Of a DNA stretch of 64,000 nucleotides, positions 54,793 to 63,887 are shown piece after piece (within the stretch, counting starts at the first letter, position 1; the number at the start of each line of letters is the position of its first letter). The stretch is from QZLE01 sp033852075 (GTDB lineage Bacteria; Pseudomonadota; Gammaproteobacteria; QZLD01), in assembly GCA_033852075.1 (NCBI GenBank), contig JAWSVC010000003.1:1-64000 (forward strand), read 5' to 3'. Under the pieces are notes generated by a model. It worked only from the letters and a program-made list of their open reading frames with translations. It did no database searches and was not told where the DNA came from. A program made the translations under genes and the position numbers.

Positions 54793-55416
54793 ATGAGCAC
54801 TATAAATGGGCTTTATGCAATAACAGATGAAAGCCTTATTCCTGAAACCCAATTAACCTATTATGTTGAACAATCAATTCTTGGCGGTGCTTCTGTAGTT
54901 CAATTCCGCAATAAAAATAGTGATTTTCAAACTAAGGCCACACAAGCAGAAGATATACTAAAAGTATGTAACCTACACTCTGTACCACTAATTATTAATG
55001 ACGATATTACCCTATGTGCGGAAGTTGGTGCTGACGGTGTCCATTTAGGACAAGAGGATTCGGATATCTCTGTAGCTAGAGAACTACTTGGATCAGATAG
55101 CATCATAGGAGTTACTTGTCATAATTCTCTTGATTTAGCAATTGAGGCTCAGAAACAAGGAGCCAACTATGTAGCCTTTGGCAGATTCTTTGCGTCGCAA
55201 ACAAAGCCAGATGCAAAATCAGCCGATATTTCAATATTAAAACAGGCGCGATTAATGCTAAGTATTCCTACAGTCGCAATTGGCGGAATCACTGCTGATA
55301 ATGCTAAATCTCTTATTGATGCCGGAGCTTCTTCAATCGCTGTTGTAGGAGCTGTTTTTGCTGATTCCAATCCTAAGGCGCAGGCTGAAAGATTGTCTGT
55401 TCTTTTTAAAAAATAG
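54793..55416 (+). CDS. thiE: Thiamine-phosphate synthase
   Basis: A 207-residue TIM-barrel enzyme that joins HMP-PP and thiazole phosphate. Typical segments: GLYAITDESL, VVQFRNKNSDF (Q-x-R/K motif), LIINDDITLCAEVGADGVHLGQED, IGVTCHNSLD, YVAFGRFFASQTKP and AIGGITADNAKSLIDAGA. The pair thiD-thiE without thiC, thiG or thiF here suggests salvage or that the rest is elsewhere. Confidence 0.95.
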   Translation: MSTINGLYAITDESLIPETQLTYYVEQSILGGASVVQFRNKNSDFQTKATQAEDILKVCNLHSVPLIINDDITLCAEVGADGVHLGQEDSDISVARELLGSDSIIGVTCHNSLDLAIEAQKQGANYVAFGRFFASQTKPDAKSADISILKQARLMLSIPTVAIGGITADNAKSLIDAGASSIAVVGAVFADSNPKAQAERLSVLFKK

Positions 55417-55456
55417 TTTCCATTTTTAGCCCCCAAAAGATTTAGTATGTTTTTGA

Positions 55457-55517
55457 AGACCGTCTGCGGCATGGACGCAGCAGTCGAGACTACATGGATG
55501 TATTTGCGTCGTGTCTG
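55457..55517 (+). repeat. Dispersed double-hairpin repeat, copy 2
   Basis: GCGGCATGGACGCAGC then TACAT-GG-ATGTA followed by TTTGCGTCGTGTCTGAG. It has the layout of the copy at 13088-13138 and lies between the convergent thiE and purU genes. Confidence 0.6.
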
Positions 55518-55594
55518 AGAAAACACAATACATCTATTCCTAAACCATAAAGAGGAATAATTCAAAACGTCAAGCTAGGCATTAAACTCTTACT

Positions 55595-56449
55595 TTAAGA
55601 AAAAACAACCGTCTTATTACCATGTATCAAAACCCTATCTTCCAAATGATATCTAAAACCACGAGAGAGCACCTGCCTTTCGACATCTTTACCCAAACGA
55701 ATCATATCCTCTTTAGATACACTATGGGATACACGCACAACATCCTGATCAATAATCGGTCCGGCATCAAGCTCTTCAGTAACATAATGGCTAGTTGCAC
55801 CTATTAGTTTTACACCTCGATTATAGGCCTGCTCATATGGCTTTGCACCAACAAATGACGGTAAGAAACTATGGTGAATATTGATTATTCTACCTGCATA
55901 TTTTGTACATAACTCAGGTGGAATAATCTGCATATAACGGGCAAGCACAACCACATCGCTTTGATACTCTTCTATCAGTTCATTAACACGGGCAAATGCA
56001 TCTTGTTTTTTATCTTTGATAACAGGTACGTAATGATACGGAACATCGTACCAACCAACCATCTCTTCCAAATCCGGGTGATTAGATATTACACACTGAA
56101 TTTCACAATTAAGTTCACCACTTTTCCAGCGATGTAGAATATCCAAAGGACAATGAGGATCTTTACTTGCCATGAGAATTGCTTTCTTTGGCTCATGTGC
56201 ATCAATAAGTCTCCAACTCATCTCAAAACCAGATGAGGCATCAGAAAACTCTTTACGAAAACCGTCCTCATCAAATGGGCTTGCCCCAGAACCGATTTCA
56301 TAGCGCATAAAAAACCAATTATCGTTAAAGTCTGTGTGCTGGCTGGCTTCCCGAATCGAACCATTATGCTTGGCAATCAGATTACTAACCATTGCCACAA
56401 TTCCCAGTTTATCCGGACATGAAACTACTAAACGAAAAACTTGATCCAT
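55595..56449 (-). CDS. purU: Formyltetrahydrofolate deformylase
   Basis: A 284-residue enzyme releasing formate and THF from 10-formyl-THF, which supplies formate to PurT and balances one-carbon pools. An N-terminal ACT domain (residues 1-85, VVSCPDKLGIVAMVSNLI) is followed by a formyltransferase-like domain with ARYMQIIPPELC, INIHHSFLPSFVGAKPYEQAYNRGVKLIGATSHYV and LDAGPIIDQDV, containing the catalytic His and Asp. It is monocistronic. Confidence 0.96.
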   Translation of the reverse strand: MDQVFRLVVSCPDKLGIVAMVSNLIAKHNGSIREASQHTDFNDNWFFMRYEIGSGASPFDEDGFRKEFSDASSGFEMSWRLIDAHEPKKAILMASKDPHCPLDILHRWKSGELNCEIQCVISNHPDLEEMVGWYDVPYHYVPVIKDKKQDAFARVNELIEEYQSDVVVLARYMQIIPPELCTKYAGRIINIHHSFLPSFVGAKPYEQAYNRGVKLIGATSHYVTEELDAGPIIDQDVVRVSHSVSKEDMIRLGKDVERQVLSRGFRYHLEDRVLIHGNKTVVFS

Positions 56450-56514
56450 TAAATACGCCTCTATTTATTCCTATTATCAATTAATACATCCCGTGTGACA
56501 TAGAGATAGCAGGT

Positions 56515-57183
56515 TTATAGATCTATCTCAAGATGCTGTGCAACATATTCTGCATTTATTATTTTCGAATAATGAATTTCACCTAATAATAGTGCAGGCA
56601 ATCTTTCGATAACCGACTGCATTTGCTCCTGCAGACATAGATCATCCGGACTTATATAATTAGCAATCCAACCTGCAACCCTAAGCCCTTTAGCTACAAT
56701 TGCTTCGTACGTTAATAGTGCATGATTAATACACCCAAGCCTAATCCCAACCACAATAATTACCGGTAATCCAAGTGTCAAAGCAAGATCATCCATCCGA
56801 TGTTTATCACTGATAGGAACGGTCCAACCACCAACCCCCTCAACTACCACAACATCTGCACTTTCTTCTATTTGTTTGTAACAGCCAATTATCTTATCCA
56901 GTTCAATTTCAACTCCGCTTTGTGCGGCAGCTATATGGGGAGCGATCGGGTCTTCAAATGTATATGGATTAACTAATTCGTACGGCAAATCAACATTAGC
57001 TGCATCTATCAGTTTCAGGGCATCACCATTACGCAGCCCTTCGCTGGTTTCATTGCATCCAGATGCTATTGGTTTCATGCCTGCTACCTTGTAATCTGCA
57101 GCGGCCAACTTGTAAATCAAACCTGACGCAATTTCGGTCTTACCGGCATCAGTATCGGTACCGGTTATGAAAAAGCCTTTCAT
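56515..57183 (-). CDS. bioD: Dethiobiotin synthetase
   Basis: A 222-residue ATP-dependent carboxylase forming dethiobiotin from DAPA. P-loop GTDTDAGKTEIASGL (about residues 7-21), the KPIASG segment (about 37-42) and VVEGVGGWTVPIS (about 114-126) are diagnostic. It is the last gene of bioB-F-H-C-D and its start overlaps bioC by 4 nt. Confidence 0.97.
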   Translation of the reverse strand: MKGFFITGTDTDAGKTEIASGLIYKLAAADYKVAGMKPIASGCNETSEGLRNGDALKLIDAANVDLPYELVNPYTFEDPIAPHIAAAQSGVEIELDKIIGCYKQIEESADVVVVEGVGGWTVPISDKHRMDDLALTLGLPVIIVVGIRLGCINHALLTYEAIVAKGLRVAGWIANYISPDDLCLQEQMQSVIERLPALLLGEIHYSKIINAEYVAQHLEIDL

Positions 57184-57989
57184 TTATTCTTCCAACAATG
57201 TCCAAATATGATTTCATATGTTACTGGAACACCGCTCTCTTCTCGCAGCTTTTCATATTCCTCAATCATTCGTTTCATTTTGTTCTTTCCAGTAAGCGCT
57301 CTATCCCTACCATGAGTTCGATTACTTGCTCCCAAAGTCTTCAGTTCACGCATTACCTGTATAACATCATGGTAATGCAATTGAATGATATCGCTATCAA
57401 CTACAGCATCTTTAAATCCTGACTCGATTAACATATCGCCGATATCACCAAGAGAATAAAAACTATTTACATGCGATCCATCAGGATCAACGGTTTCCCA
57501 AGATTTCTTAAACTCACTTAATGTTTTAGGGCCAAATGTTGCAAAATGAAGCAGGCCTCCATCGCACAAGACTCTTTGATATTCATCCATCACTTGCAGC
57601 AAGTCATTACTCCACTGCATTGCCAAATTGGAAAAAACCATATCTACCGATTCAGATTGCAGTGGTACACTATGCATATCAGCAACCACACACGTTGCTG
57701 GCTTTTTACAGTTACTTTTATTATTAACCAACAACATCCCTGCCGCTATATCCAACGCCAACACATGAGCTTCGGAATATCGTTTTATCAGCTTTCCTGT
57801 CGCCACTCCGGTGCCTGCACCGATATCTGCAATCACCTTTGGTTCATGCTGTACAAAATCAAGGCGTGAAAGCAGCCTATCCCCAACCTCACGCTGCATT
57901 GCGGTTACTGAATCATAATCCTGCGCTGCATTATGAAAGGCTCGCTGAGTCTTTCGGCTATCCAAATAATGTCTTTCCTGAGCATTCAT
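57180..57989 (-). CDS. bioC: Malonyl-ACP O-methyltransferase
   Basis: A 269-residue SAM-dependent methyltransferase that methylates malonyl-ACP to start pimeloyl-ACP synthesis. Motif I is VIADIGAGTGVATGKL (about residues 52-67), and AFHNAAQDYDSVTAMQREVGDRLL near the N-terminus and MVFSNLAMQWSNDL are BioC-typical. It overlaps bioH and bioD by 4 nt each. Confidence 0.95.
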   Translation of the reverse strand: MNAQERHYLDSRKTQRAFHNAAQDYDSVTAMQREVGDRLLSRLDFVQHEPKVIADIGAGTGVATGKLIKRYSEAHVLALDIAAGMLLVNNKSNCKKPATCVVADMHSVPLQSESVDMVFSNLAMQWSNDLLQVMDEYQRVLCDGGLLHFATFGPKTLSEFKKSWETVDPDGSHVNSFYSLGDIGDMLIESGFKDAVVDSDIIQLHYHDVIQVMRELKTLGASNRTHGRDRALTGKNKMKRMIEEYEKLREESGVPVTYEIIFGHCWKNK

Positions 57990-58714
57990 TTTAACTTAAC
58001 AGCCTCTTTAATCAGGTGCAGACATTGTTCTTGTTGTGAGATAAACGGCACATGCCCAGCTCCGGATATTATTTCAATAGATGAACCGCCGGTTAACATT
58101 TCTTTCTGCGCAGGCACTAATTGGTCGTTATCTCCACAAATCCATGTGATTTTTTTATTTATAGAAGATAACTGCTGACGCAGATCAGTATCGTGTAGTA
58201 CTTTCAAAGAACGCAACAGAGTATCTTTGTCTGCTTTACATTCTCCTTGAAACCGTTTTATTTCTTGCAAAACCTTTCGCGGCTGCTGTTCCATTGCTGC
58301 AAGCTGCGTATAAAATCCAGATATGGCAGACTCACCTTTATCTTCTAGCTGTTGATAAAACTGTTTTGCCAAAATTGAATCCGCCGCATTATCCCAACCT
58401 TCTTTTTTGATAAAACACGGGGTTGCTGCAATCAATATTAAACTTTGGACCTTTGCAGGAAAATCTAATGCAATCTGTTGAGCTATTAATCCACCTAGCG
58501 ACCAACCAATTAATATAGACTCAGTATCGATTTGTTTTACAACATCGACAGCCACATCCTTAAGCGATAATGGAAAAGTATTATCATGACATTTTCCATA
58601 ACCAGGCAGATCAATAATCTGAACTTCAAAATCATCACCAAGGTGTGCAACCAGATTGGAGAAAATTTCACCAGAAAAACCCCAGCCATGAATAAAAACT
58701 AACCTCTTCATCAC
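57986..58714 (-). CDS. bioH: Pimeloyl-ACP methyl ester carboxylesterase
   Basis: A 242-residue alpha/beta hydrolase that removes the methyl cap from pimeloyl-ACP. FIHGWGFSGEIF (oxyanion region), nucleophile elbow GWSLGGLIAQQ (Ser about 72), Asp in ICGDNDQLVP and His in GAGHVPFISQQE form the catalytic set. Location between bioF and bioC in one overlapping operon supports the BioH assignment over other esterases. Confidence 0.95.
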   Translation of the reverse strand: MMKRLVFIHGWGFSGEIFSNLVAHLGDDFEVQIIDLPGYGKCHDNTFPLSLKDVAVDVVKQIDTESILIGWSLGGLIAQQIALDFPAKVQSLILIAATPCFIKKEGWDNAADSILAKQFYQQLEDKGESAISGFYTQLAAMEQQPRKVLQEIKRFQGECKADKDTLLRSLKVLHDTDLRQQLSSINKKITWICGDNDQLVPAQKEMLTGGSSIEIISGAGHVPFISQQEQCLHLIKEAVKLK

Positions 58715-59871
58715 TGAATACCTGCCTTCGCAGATATTTCTAATGCCGATAAAAGCTTATCTATATCTGCATCAGTATGGTTGGCACTAAATGTTACTCT
58801 AAGCCTTGCTGTTCCTTTCGGCACTGTTGGTAGACGAATCGCCGTAACGTATATACCAAGTTCTTTTAATCTGTTTGAGATAGCAATAGCTTCAGCCGCA
58901 CCACCAATTATTATCGGCTGAATTGGAGTATGAGAATCCACTAAGGATAGTCCAAGCTGCGTAGCCCCGGATCTAAACCTTGCGATTAGCTTTTGCAGAT
59001 GATCTCTACGCCATGATTCCGATTCAATAAGGTCAATACTTTTTAAAGTAGCCATCGCTATAGCTGCAGGCATGGCAGTAGTATAGATATAGGTACGTGC
59101 ACGCTGAATTAAGTATTCGATCAGGCTTTCACTACCTGCCACAAAGGCTCCTGCGGTACCAAAACCCTTACCCAAAGTTCCAACCAATAAATCAATATCC
59201 ACAGGGTTAACTCCCTGCTCTTCAATAACCCCTCGTCCATTTTGCCCAATTACACCAAGACCATGCGCATCATCAACTATGGTTATTGCATTGTTCATCT
59301 TGGCAACATCAATGATTGGCTGTAGTGACGCCACATCACCATCCATACTAAAAACACCATCGGTAGCAATTAGTATATTTTCTGCATCCGTCTTGGATAA
59401 CCTTGATTGCAAATGTCTTATATCCAAATGGTTATAGCGCACCAGCTTTGCATTAGAAAGTTGCGCTCCATCAATCAAAGACGCATGATTGAGCTTATCT
59501 TCAACTATAAGATCATTTTTGTCGGTAAGTGCAGAGATAACTCCCATATTTGCCATGTAACCGGTAGAAAACAATAAAGCTCTTTGTGTTCCACAAAAAT
59601 CAGCTAATCGCTCTTCCAGCATGTGATGCGCTTTGGTATGCCCTAATACCAGATGTGCCGAACCGGTTCCAACGCCATATTCTTTAGTAGCAGCTATAAA
59701 AGCCTCGCACACTTGCGGATGATCAGAAAGCCCAAGATAATCGTTGCTACAAAAAGCTAACACTTCTGCACCATCCACAATAGGATTGATACAGGATGCA
59801 CCAGCAACCACCTTACGGCTGCGATAAAGGTTTTCTTGTTTGAACTGTTCAAGTTGTTGTTCGATGTTCAT
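58711..59871 (-). CDS. bioF: 8-amino-7-oxononanoate synthase
   Basis: A 386-residue PLP enzyme condensing pimeloyl-ACP with alanine. CSNDYLGLSDHP, GSAHLVLGHTKAHHMLEERLADF, IVDDAHGLGVIG and the PLP lysine motif GTLGKGFGTAGAFVAG (Lys about 235) are all present. Its end overlaps bioH by 4 nt. It lies 211 bp after bioB, with a family-B repeat in the gap. Confidence 0.96.
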   Translation of the reverse strand: MNIEQQLEQFKQENLYRSRKVVAGASCINPIVDGAEVLAFCSNDYLGLSDHPQVCEAFIAATKEYGVGTGSAHLVLGHTKAHHMLEERLADFCGTQRALLFSTGYMANMGVISALTDKNDLIVEDKLNHASLIDGAQLSNAKLVRYNHLDIRHLQSRLSKTDAENILIATDGVFSMDGDVASLQPIIDVAKMNNAITIVDDAHGLGVIGQNGRGVIEEQGVNPVDIDLLVGTLGKGFGTAGAFVAGSESLIEYLIQRARTYIYTTAMPAAIAMATLKSIDLIESESWRRDHLQKLIARFRSGATQLGLSLVDSHTPIQPIIIGGAAEAIAISNRLKELGIYVTAIRLPTVPKGTARLRVTFSANHTDADIDKLLSALEISAKAGIQ

Positions 59872-60032
59872 TTACCTAGTTCAGTTATTCAGTATATGCC
59901 AAGGTATTCTGCGAAAATTGATGGTTTCCGCTAAGCAGCCTCACTAATTAAATTACGCATCCCATTTTCAGAAGCATTGATTTGAGCAGAATGTTTTGGC
60001 ATTACAATTACTAAACATCCAACTAAATTTCG

Positions 60033-60059
60033 AGATTCCAGCCTTCGCGGGAATGACGT
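60033..60059 (+). repeat. Dispersed hairpin-ATGACG repeat (family B), copy 3
   Basis: GATTCCAGC-CTTC-GCGGGAATGACG, related to the copies at 28092 and 40699, in the bioB-bioF gap. It may reduce or process the transcript between the two genes. Confidence 0.6.
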
Positions 60060-60082
60060 AATTATACTCCGGCGAATTAAAT

Positions 60083-61024
60083 CTATTTCTCTATCTCCAG
60101 ACCAAGTTTAGCAAACAGATTCAAATCATTTTCTTGTGAAACATTGTCTGTAGTAAGCAGTTTATCTCCATAAAAAATACTATTAGCACCAGCAAAAAAA
60201 CACATGGCCTGAGTTGATTCGCTCATCTCTCCCCTACCGGCGGAAAGCCTAACATAAGACCTGGGAAGCATAATTCGTGCTACAGCAATCATGCGAACAA
60301 AATCCAGATGATCCACATCCTCAACATCATTCATCTTCGCACCATCAAGCTTAACTAACATATTAATGGGAACGCTGTTAGGATGATCAGGCAGATTCGC
60401 CAACGTACACAGCATACTTGCGCGATCATCAAGGCTCTCACCAAGACCAACAATGCCACCACAGCAAACATTAAGCCCTGCATCGCGGACATATCCTAGG
60501 GTACGCAGGCGATCATCATAAGTTCTGGTTGTAACTACATTTGGATAATGCTCACGAGAGGTGTCCAGGTTATGATTAAAATAATCCAATCCTGCTTCTT
60601 TAAGTTCTACTGCCTGCTCCTTAGTAACTAAACCCAGAGTCATGCAAGCCTCAAGCCCCATATCTTTTACAGTCTTGATAATCTCCTTGATATGGGGCAT
60701 ATCTTTTTCTTTTGGATTACGCCACGCAGCCCCCATACATAATCGAGTGAGCCCTGCGTCTTTTGCCCTTTGCGCTGATTCCTCAACCTGCTGCAACTCC
60801 ATTAGCTCGGATCTTTGCCCTTCTTTGTTGTTATGGATATTTTGCGAACAATAACCACAGTTTTCGGTACAGCCACCCTCTTTAATATTTAACAAGGTAC
60901 TTACCTGAATTTTATTTGGATCGAAATTTTCTCTGTAGATCGTATGCGATTTAAACAGCAGATCGTTCATTGGTAATAAAAACAGGTCCTTGACCTCTGA
61001 AATTGTCCAATTATGTCGAATCAT
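60083..61024 (-). CDS. bioB: Biotin synthase
   Basis: A 313-residue radical SAM enzyme inserting sulfur into dethiobiotin. The SAM cluster motif is CTENCGYCSQ (Cys53, Cys57, Cys60 by position), with later cysteines including CMTLG, NVCCGGIVGLGE and the RLSAGRGEM arginine segment for the auxiliary 2Fe-2S cluster. It is the first gene of the operon, downstream of a BirA-type operator. Confidence 0.97.
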   Translation of the reverse strand: MIRHNWTISEVKDLFLLPMNDLLFKSHTIYRENFDPNKIQVSTLLNIKEGGCTENCGYCSQNIHNNKEGQRSELMELQQVEESAQRAKDAGLTRLCMGAAWRNPKEKDMPHIKEIIKTVKDMGLEACMTLGLVTKEQAVELKEAGLDYFNHNLDTSREHYPNVVTTRTYDDRLRTLGYVRDAGLNVCCGGIVGLGESLDDRASMLCTLANLPDHPNSVPINMLVKLDGAKMNDVEDVDHLDFVRMIAVARIMLPRSYVRLSAGRGEMSESTQAMCFFAGANSIFYGDKLLTTDNVSQENDLNLFAKLGLEIEK

Positions 61025-61085
61025 CTCTTAATACCTATTATCTATAACAACATTTGACTGAGAGGATATAGATTTACCTTTTATT

Positions 61086-61119
61086 GTCAACTTTTAAATA
61101 GCAACAAAAGTTGACGTAA
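61086..61119. promoter_or_regulatory. Candidate BirA operator upstream of bioB
   Basis: TTGTCAAC (61086-61093), 18 nt, GTTGACGT (61112-61119). The E. coli bio operator has the form TTGTAAAC-N18-GTTTACAA, so spacing and half-site pattern agree. The inner part is a perfect palindrome, GTCAACTTTT with AAAAGTTGAC. It lies 62-95 bp upstream of the bioB start, between bioB and the divergent comF. Confidence 0.7.
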
Positions 61120-61263
61120 ATTTCAGTTTTATTTACAACTTAAATCAACATATCCATTTTTAAATATGCAGAAACAATTTATTCATCTATTATTAACATT
61201 GCTATGGGATATTGTTGGGGAATATCCGCCTACTTTGATAGGCATTTATAATGGGGACTTACG

Positions 61264-62031
61264 ATGGACGTAAAACATTTATTTTATACAGACGGCTCTG
61301 CAGCCAAAGCTAATTTTTTTGATAATTTGCTAAATCAGATCGGCAGAATCATCTATCCAGATTGCTGCCATAATTGCCATAAAGAAACATCTCAGGAAGA
61401 CAAAGGTCTTTGCCAGGAATGTCGCTATAAACTCAAACTAATTATCAATCCATGCAAGATATGCGGTGAGGAATTATCAGAAATTAGTTCTAACCAATCC
61501 ATCTGCGGAAGATGTCAAACTAATACTCGCTATTTCGATAGCGTATTTGCCCCTTTTTGCTATTCTGATCCTCTGGACAAACTAATCCACGATATGAAAT
61601 ATTCAAAAAGGATTAGCAACTGCGATTTGCTCGCAGAACTACTTTACGAACAGGTTGTACTTCAAAGAATAACGCTTCCAGAATGTTTAATCCCTGCTCC
61701 AATCAATCCAAATCAGTTCTTACAACGAGGGTTTAACCAGTCTATTGAGATTACCAATAGACTCGGAAAACTACTTAACATTCCAGTTAAAAATGATCTA
61801 ATCATAAAAACCAATAATACTGAACGCCAATCAAGGCTTTCGTACTCTCAGCGTCAAAAGAACCTAAAAGGTTCATTTAAATTAAATAAGCCGATTGAAT
61901 TTCAACACATCGCAATTATTGATGATGTGGTAACCACAACGGCAACAACTAATGAAATTGCCAAAATTGCCAAATGTAACGGAGTTAATAGGATACAGGT
62001 TTGGGCATGCGCCAGAAGTATTAAACTCTGA
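61264..62031 (+). CDS. comF: ComF-family phosphoribosyltransferase-like protein
   Basis: A 255-residue protein with a double zinc-ribbon N-terminus (CCHNCHKE, CQECR, CKICGEE, CGRCQ, residues about 36-88) and a phosphoribosyltransferase-like domain with the PRPP motif IAIIDDVVTTTATTNEIAK (about 216-234) and PINPNQFLQRGFNQSIEI. ComF helps internalise and protect transforming DNA; in many gammaproteobacteria it sits beside bioB, as here. GGGG lies 7 nt before the ATG. Confidence 0.92.
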   Translation: MDVKHLFYTDGSAAKANFFDNLLNQIGRIIYPDCCHNCHKETSQEDKGLCQECRYKLKLIINPCKICGEELSEISSNQSICGRCQTNTRYFDSVFAPFCYSDPLDKLIHDMKYSKRISNCDLLAELLYEQVVLQRITLPECLIPAPINPNQFLQRGFNQSIEITNRLGKLLNIPVKNDLIIKTNNTERQSRLSYSQRQKNLKGSFKLNKPIEFQHIAIIDDVVTTTATTNEIAKIAKCNGVNRIQVWACARSIKL

Positions 62032-62121
62032 ATCAATTCAGTATAATATGAAGTTATTAATCACTTGGGGTTTTATTAAGCCCATCCCAGTCTGGTTATT
62101 TAATTATTTGAGCCCTACAAA

Positions 62122-63381
62122 ATGACTCCTGAGCATGCATCAGCAAAGCTAAAAATATTATCGGAACAGTGTGTAAAGTGCGGACTTTGTCTGCCACACT
62201 GCCCGACATATAAAGTTTTTGAAATTGAACCTGAGTCTCCACGGGGACGCATATCATTAATGCAAGGTTATTGTGGAGATATGCTCAAATATAGCGAAAA
62301 GCTTGAAGAACGCCTAGAACATTGCCTAAGTTGCCGAGCCTGCGAAGCCGCCTGTCCAGCCCAGGTTGAATATGGCAAAATGATAAATATTGCCAAATTT
62401 TTACTTAATACAGAAAGCAAAACACCTTTCTTTCAACGAATTCTAAAAAAAGCAAGCACAGGCCTATTAACTGGCCCCAAATACACCCTTGCCTTAACCA
62501 GGCAACTGGTAAATATCTACCAAGCCAGCTATCTGCGTAAGCTAGCACAAAAATCAAAAATCCTTAGCCTGCTCAAGATTGCAGATACGGAAAAAATTCT
62601 TCCTCCATATAGACAAAAGGCAGTTAACACCCCAAAGCCAAATAAACCAGAACAACCCAAGGTATACCTGTTTAGCGGCTGTGTTGCAGAAATCGTAGAT
62701 ACAGCAACCCTACAAGCAACTGTTGATGTGTTATCTGCATATGGCTTCCAAGTAGAAATTCCGAAACAGCAAGGGTGCTGCGGAGCTGTATCTGCGCATA
62801 ATGGAGATATTGATGGGGCAAACAAATGCATGGAAAAAAATCTAACTGCATTTGCAGGAGAAACACCTATTGTATATGTAGCAACAGGATGCGGAGCACA
62901 TATGCAAGACTACAGTTTGACTGAAGATGGTCTGGAATTAACCAAAGACTTTACTTCACGACTATTTGAAATCTGTGAATTTCTTGCTAACCATCAATTA
63001 CCTGAAGGTATTAAGATAAAGCCACTACCAATCAAAGTTGCCCTACACATCCCATGCTCTCAGCGCAATGTATTAAAAGACTTGAAGTCTCCAAAAACTA
63101 TCTTGGAAATGATTCCTGAAATTACTATCGTCGATATACCAAGCAATGATACTTGTTGCGGAGCAGCCGGAACCTATATGCTAAGCCATCCAGATGTCGC
63201 GCAAAAACTACTAAAAATAAAACTTGAAGATATAGATGGTATAAAACCAGATATGGTGGCGTCTTCCAACATCGGTTGCGCACTACATATGCAGGCAGGA
63301 CTTTTAGGAAAAGATTCAACAATACAGGTAAAACATCCAATTGAAATACTTGCTTTACAACTTGAAAAGCAAAACAAATAA
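62122..63381 (+). CDS. glcF: Glycolate oxidase iron-sulfur subunit
   Basis: A 419-residue protein with two 4Fe-4S motifs at the N-terminus (CVKCGLCLPHCPTY, about residues 17-30; CLSCRACEAACPAQVEYG, about 67-84) and two CCG domains (SGCVAEIVDTAT...QQGCCGA; HIPCSQRN...NDTCCGAAGTYM). This is the GlcF layout; it passes electrons from the flavoprotein subunits GlcD/GlcE oxidising glycolate to glyoxylate. glcD and glcE are not in the window, so a related lactate or glycerol-3-phosphate role is possible. No clear Shine-Dalgarno precedes the ATG. Confidence 0.85.
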   Translation: MTPEHASAKLKILSEQCVKCGLCLPHCPTYKVFEIEPESPRGRISLMQGYCGDMLKYSEKLEERLEHCLSCRACEAACPAQVEYGKMINIAKFLLNTESKTPFFQRILKKASTGLLTGPKYTLALTRQLVNIYQASYLRKLAQKSKILSLLKIADTEKILPPYRQKAVNTPKPNKPEQPKVYLFSGCVAEIVDTATLQATVDVLSAYGFQVEIPKQQGCCGAVSAHNGDIDGANKCMEKNLTAFAGETPIVYVATGCGAHMQDYSLTEDGLELTKDFTSRLFEICEFLANHQLPEGIKIKPLPIKVALHIPCSQRNVLKDLKSPKTILEMIPEITIVDIPSNDTCCGAAGTYMLSHPDVAQKLLKIKLEDIDGIKPDMVASSNIGCALHMQAGLLGKDSTIQVKHPIEILALQLEKQNK

Positions 63382-63395
63382 AAAAACGGAACCCT

Positions 63396-63436
63396 AAAAA
63401 AATTGACCCAGGCTAAATACCCCCGCTAACCTGGGT
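63396..63436 (-). terminator. Leftward terminator near the end of glcF
   Basis: On the minus strand ACCCAGG (63436-63430) pairs with CCTGGGT (63412-63406), 17-nt loop, then CAATTTTTTT. It would stop transcription running leftward into glcF. Confidence 0.5.
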
Positions 63437-63703
63437 TCCAATCAATATATTTTTGACGATTGGTCAATGTGTTGTGTCAATATGTAGCCATATCTACAAA
63501 CTTTCTGATTAACAACTCGCATCGTAAATCAGAATATCGATGTTGATGAATACAGATTAACAACGACGGGTCACATGGTAAATTAGACTTTAGTCTAATA
63601 CTAAAAACTGAATTGCAAAGATCAAAATAACAAACCAACAAATTACCCAATCATATCAACCTGTTAGACAACATCTCCTTTAATAAAATAAAATTATATT
63701 TTT

Positions 63704-63719
63704 TGTGATAACAATCACA
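63704..63719. promoter_or_regulatory. CRP/FNR-family palindrome
   Basis: TGTGA-TAACAA-TCACA is a perfect match to the CRP half-site consensus. Its core TGAT-AACA-ATCA also partly fits FNR. A leftward TATAAT ends 5 bp from it, putting the site centre near -25, a repressing position. Confidence 0.55.
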
Positions 63720-63887
63720 TTCTTATGACTCAATGCACCAAAAATTAATATTAGCCGCACAAAAAGTAATATCACATCCTAAAAAACCACACCAATATCC
63801 AGGAAAAACTCCGCCATACTTACCTTCAGACCACATGTAAAAACAAATAGACCGCCCCTGCAAAATTAGCTATCTTGCAATAATAAA

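Larger units (their letters stand above)
63382..63887. other. 506-bp intergenic region between convergent genes with CRP-like site and hairpins
   Basis: No coding frame is seen. It contains a GC-rich hairpin with a minus-strand U tract (63396-63436), an 8-bp palindrome ATTAGACT-TT-AGTCTAAT (63582-63599), a TATAAT (minus strand, 63698-63693) and a CRP-like palindrome (63704-63719). Together these could mark a leftward small RNA. Confidence 0.45.

Noticed and set aside
61050..61075. CTGAGA motif resembling a TPP riboswitch THI box near bioB/comF
   Set aside because: None of the other conserved THI-element segments or stems is present, and neither neighbour is a thiamine gene.
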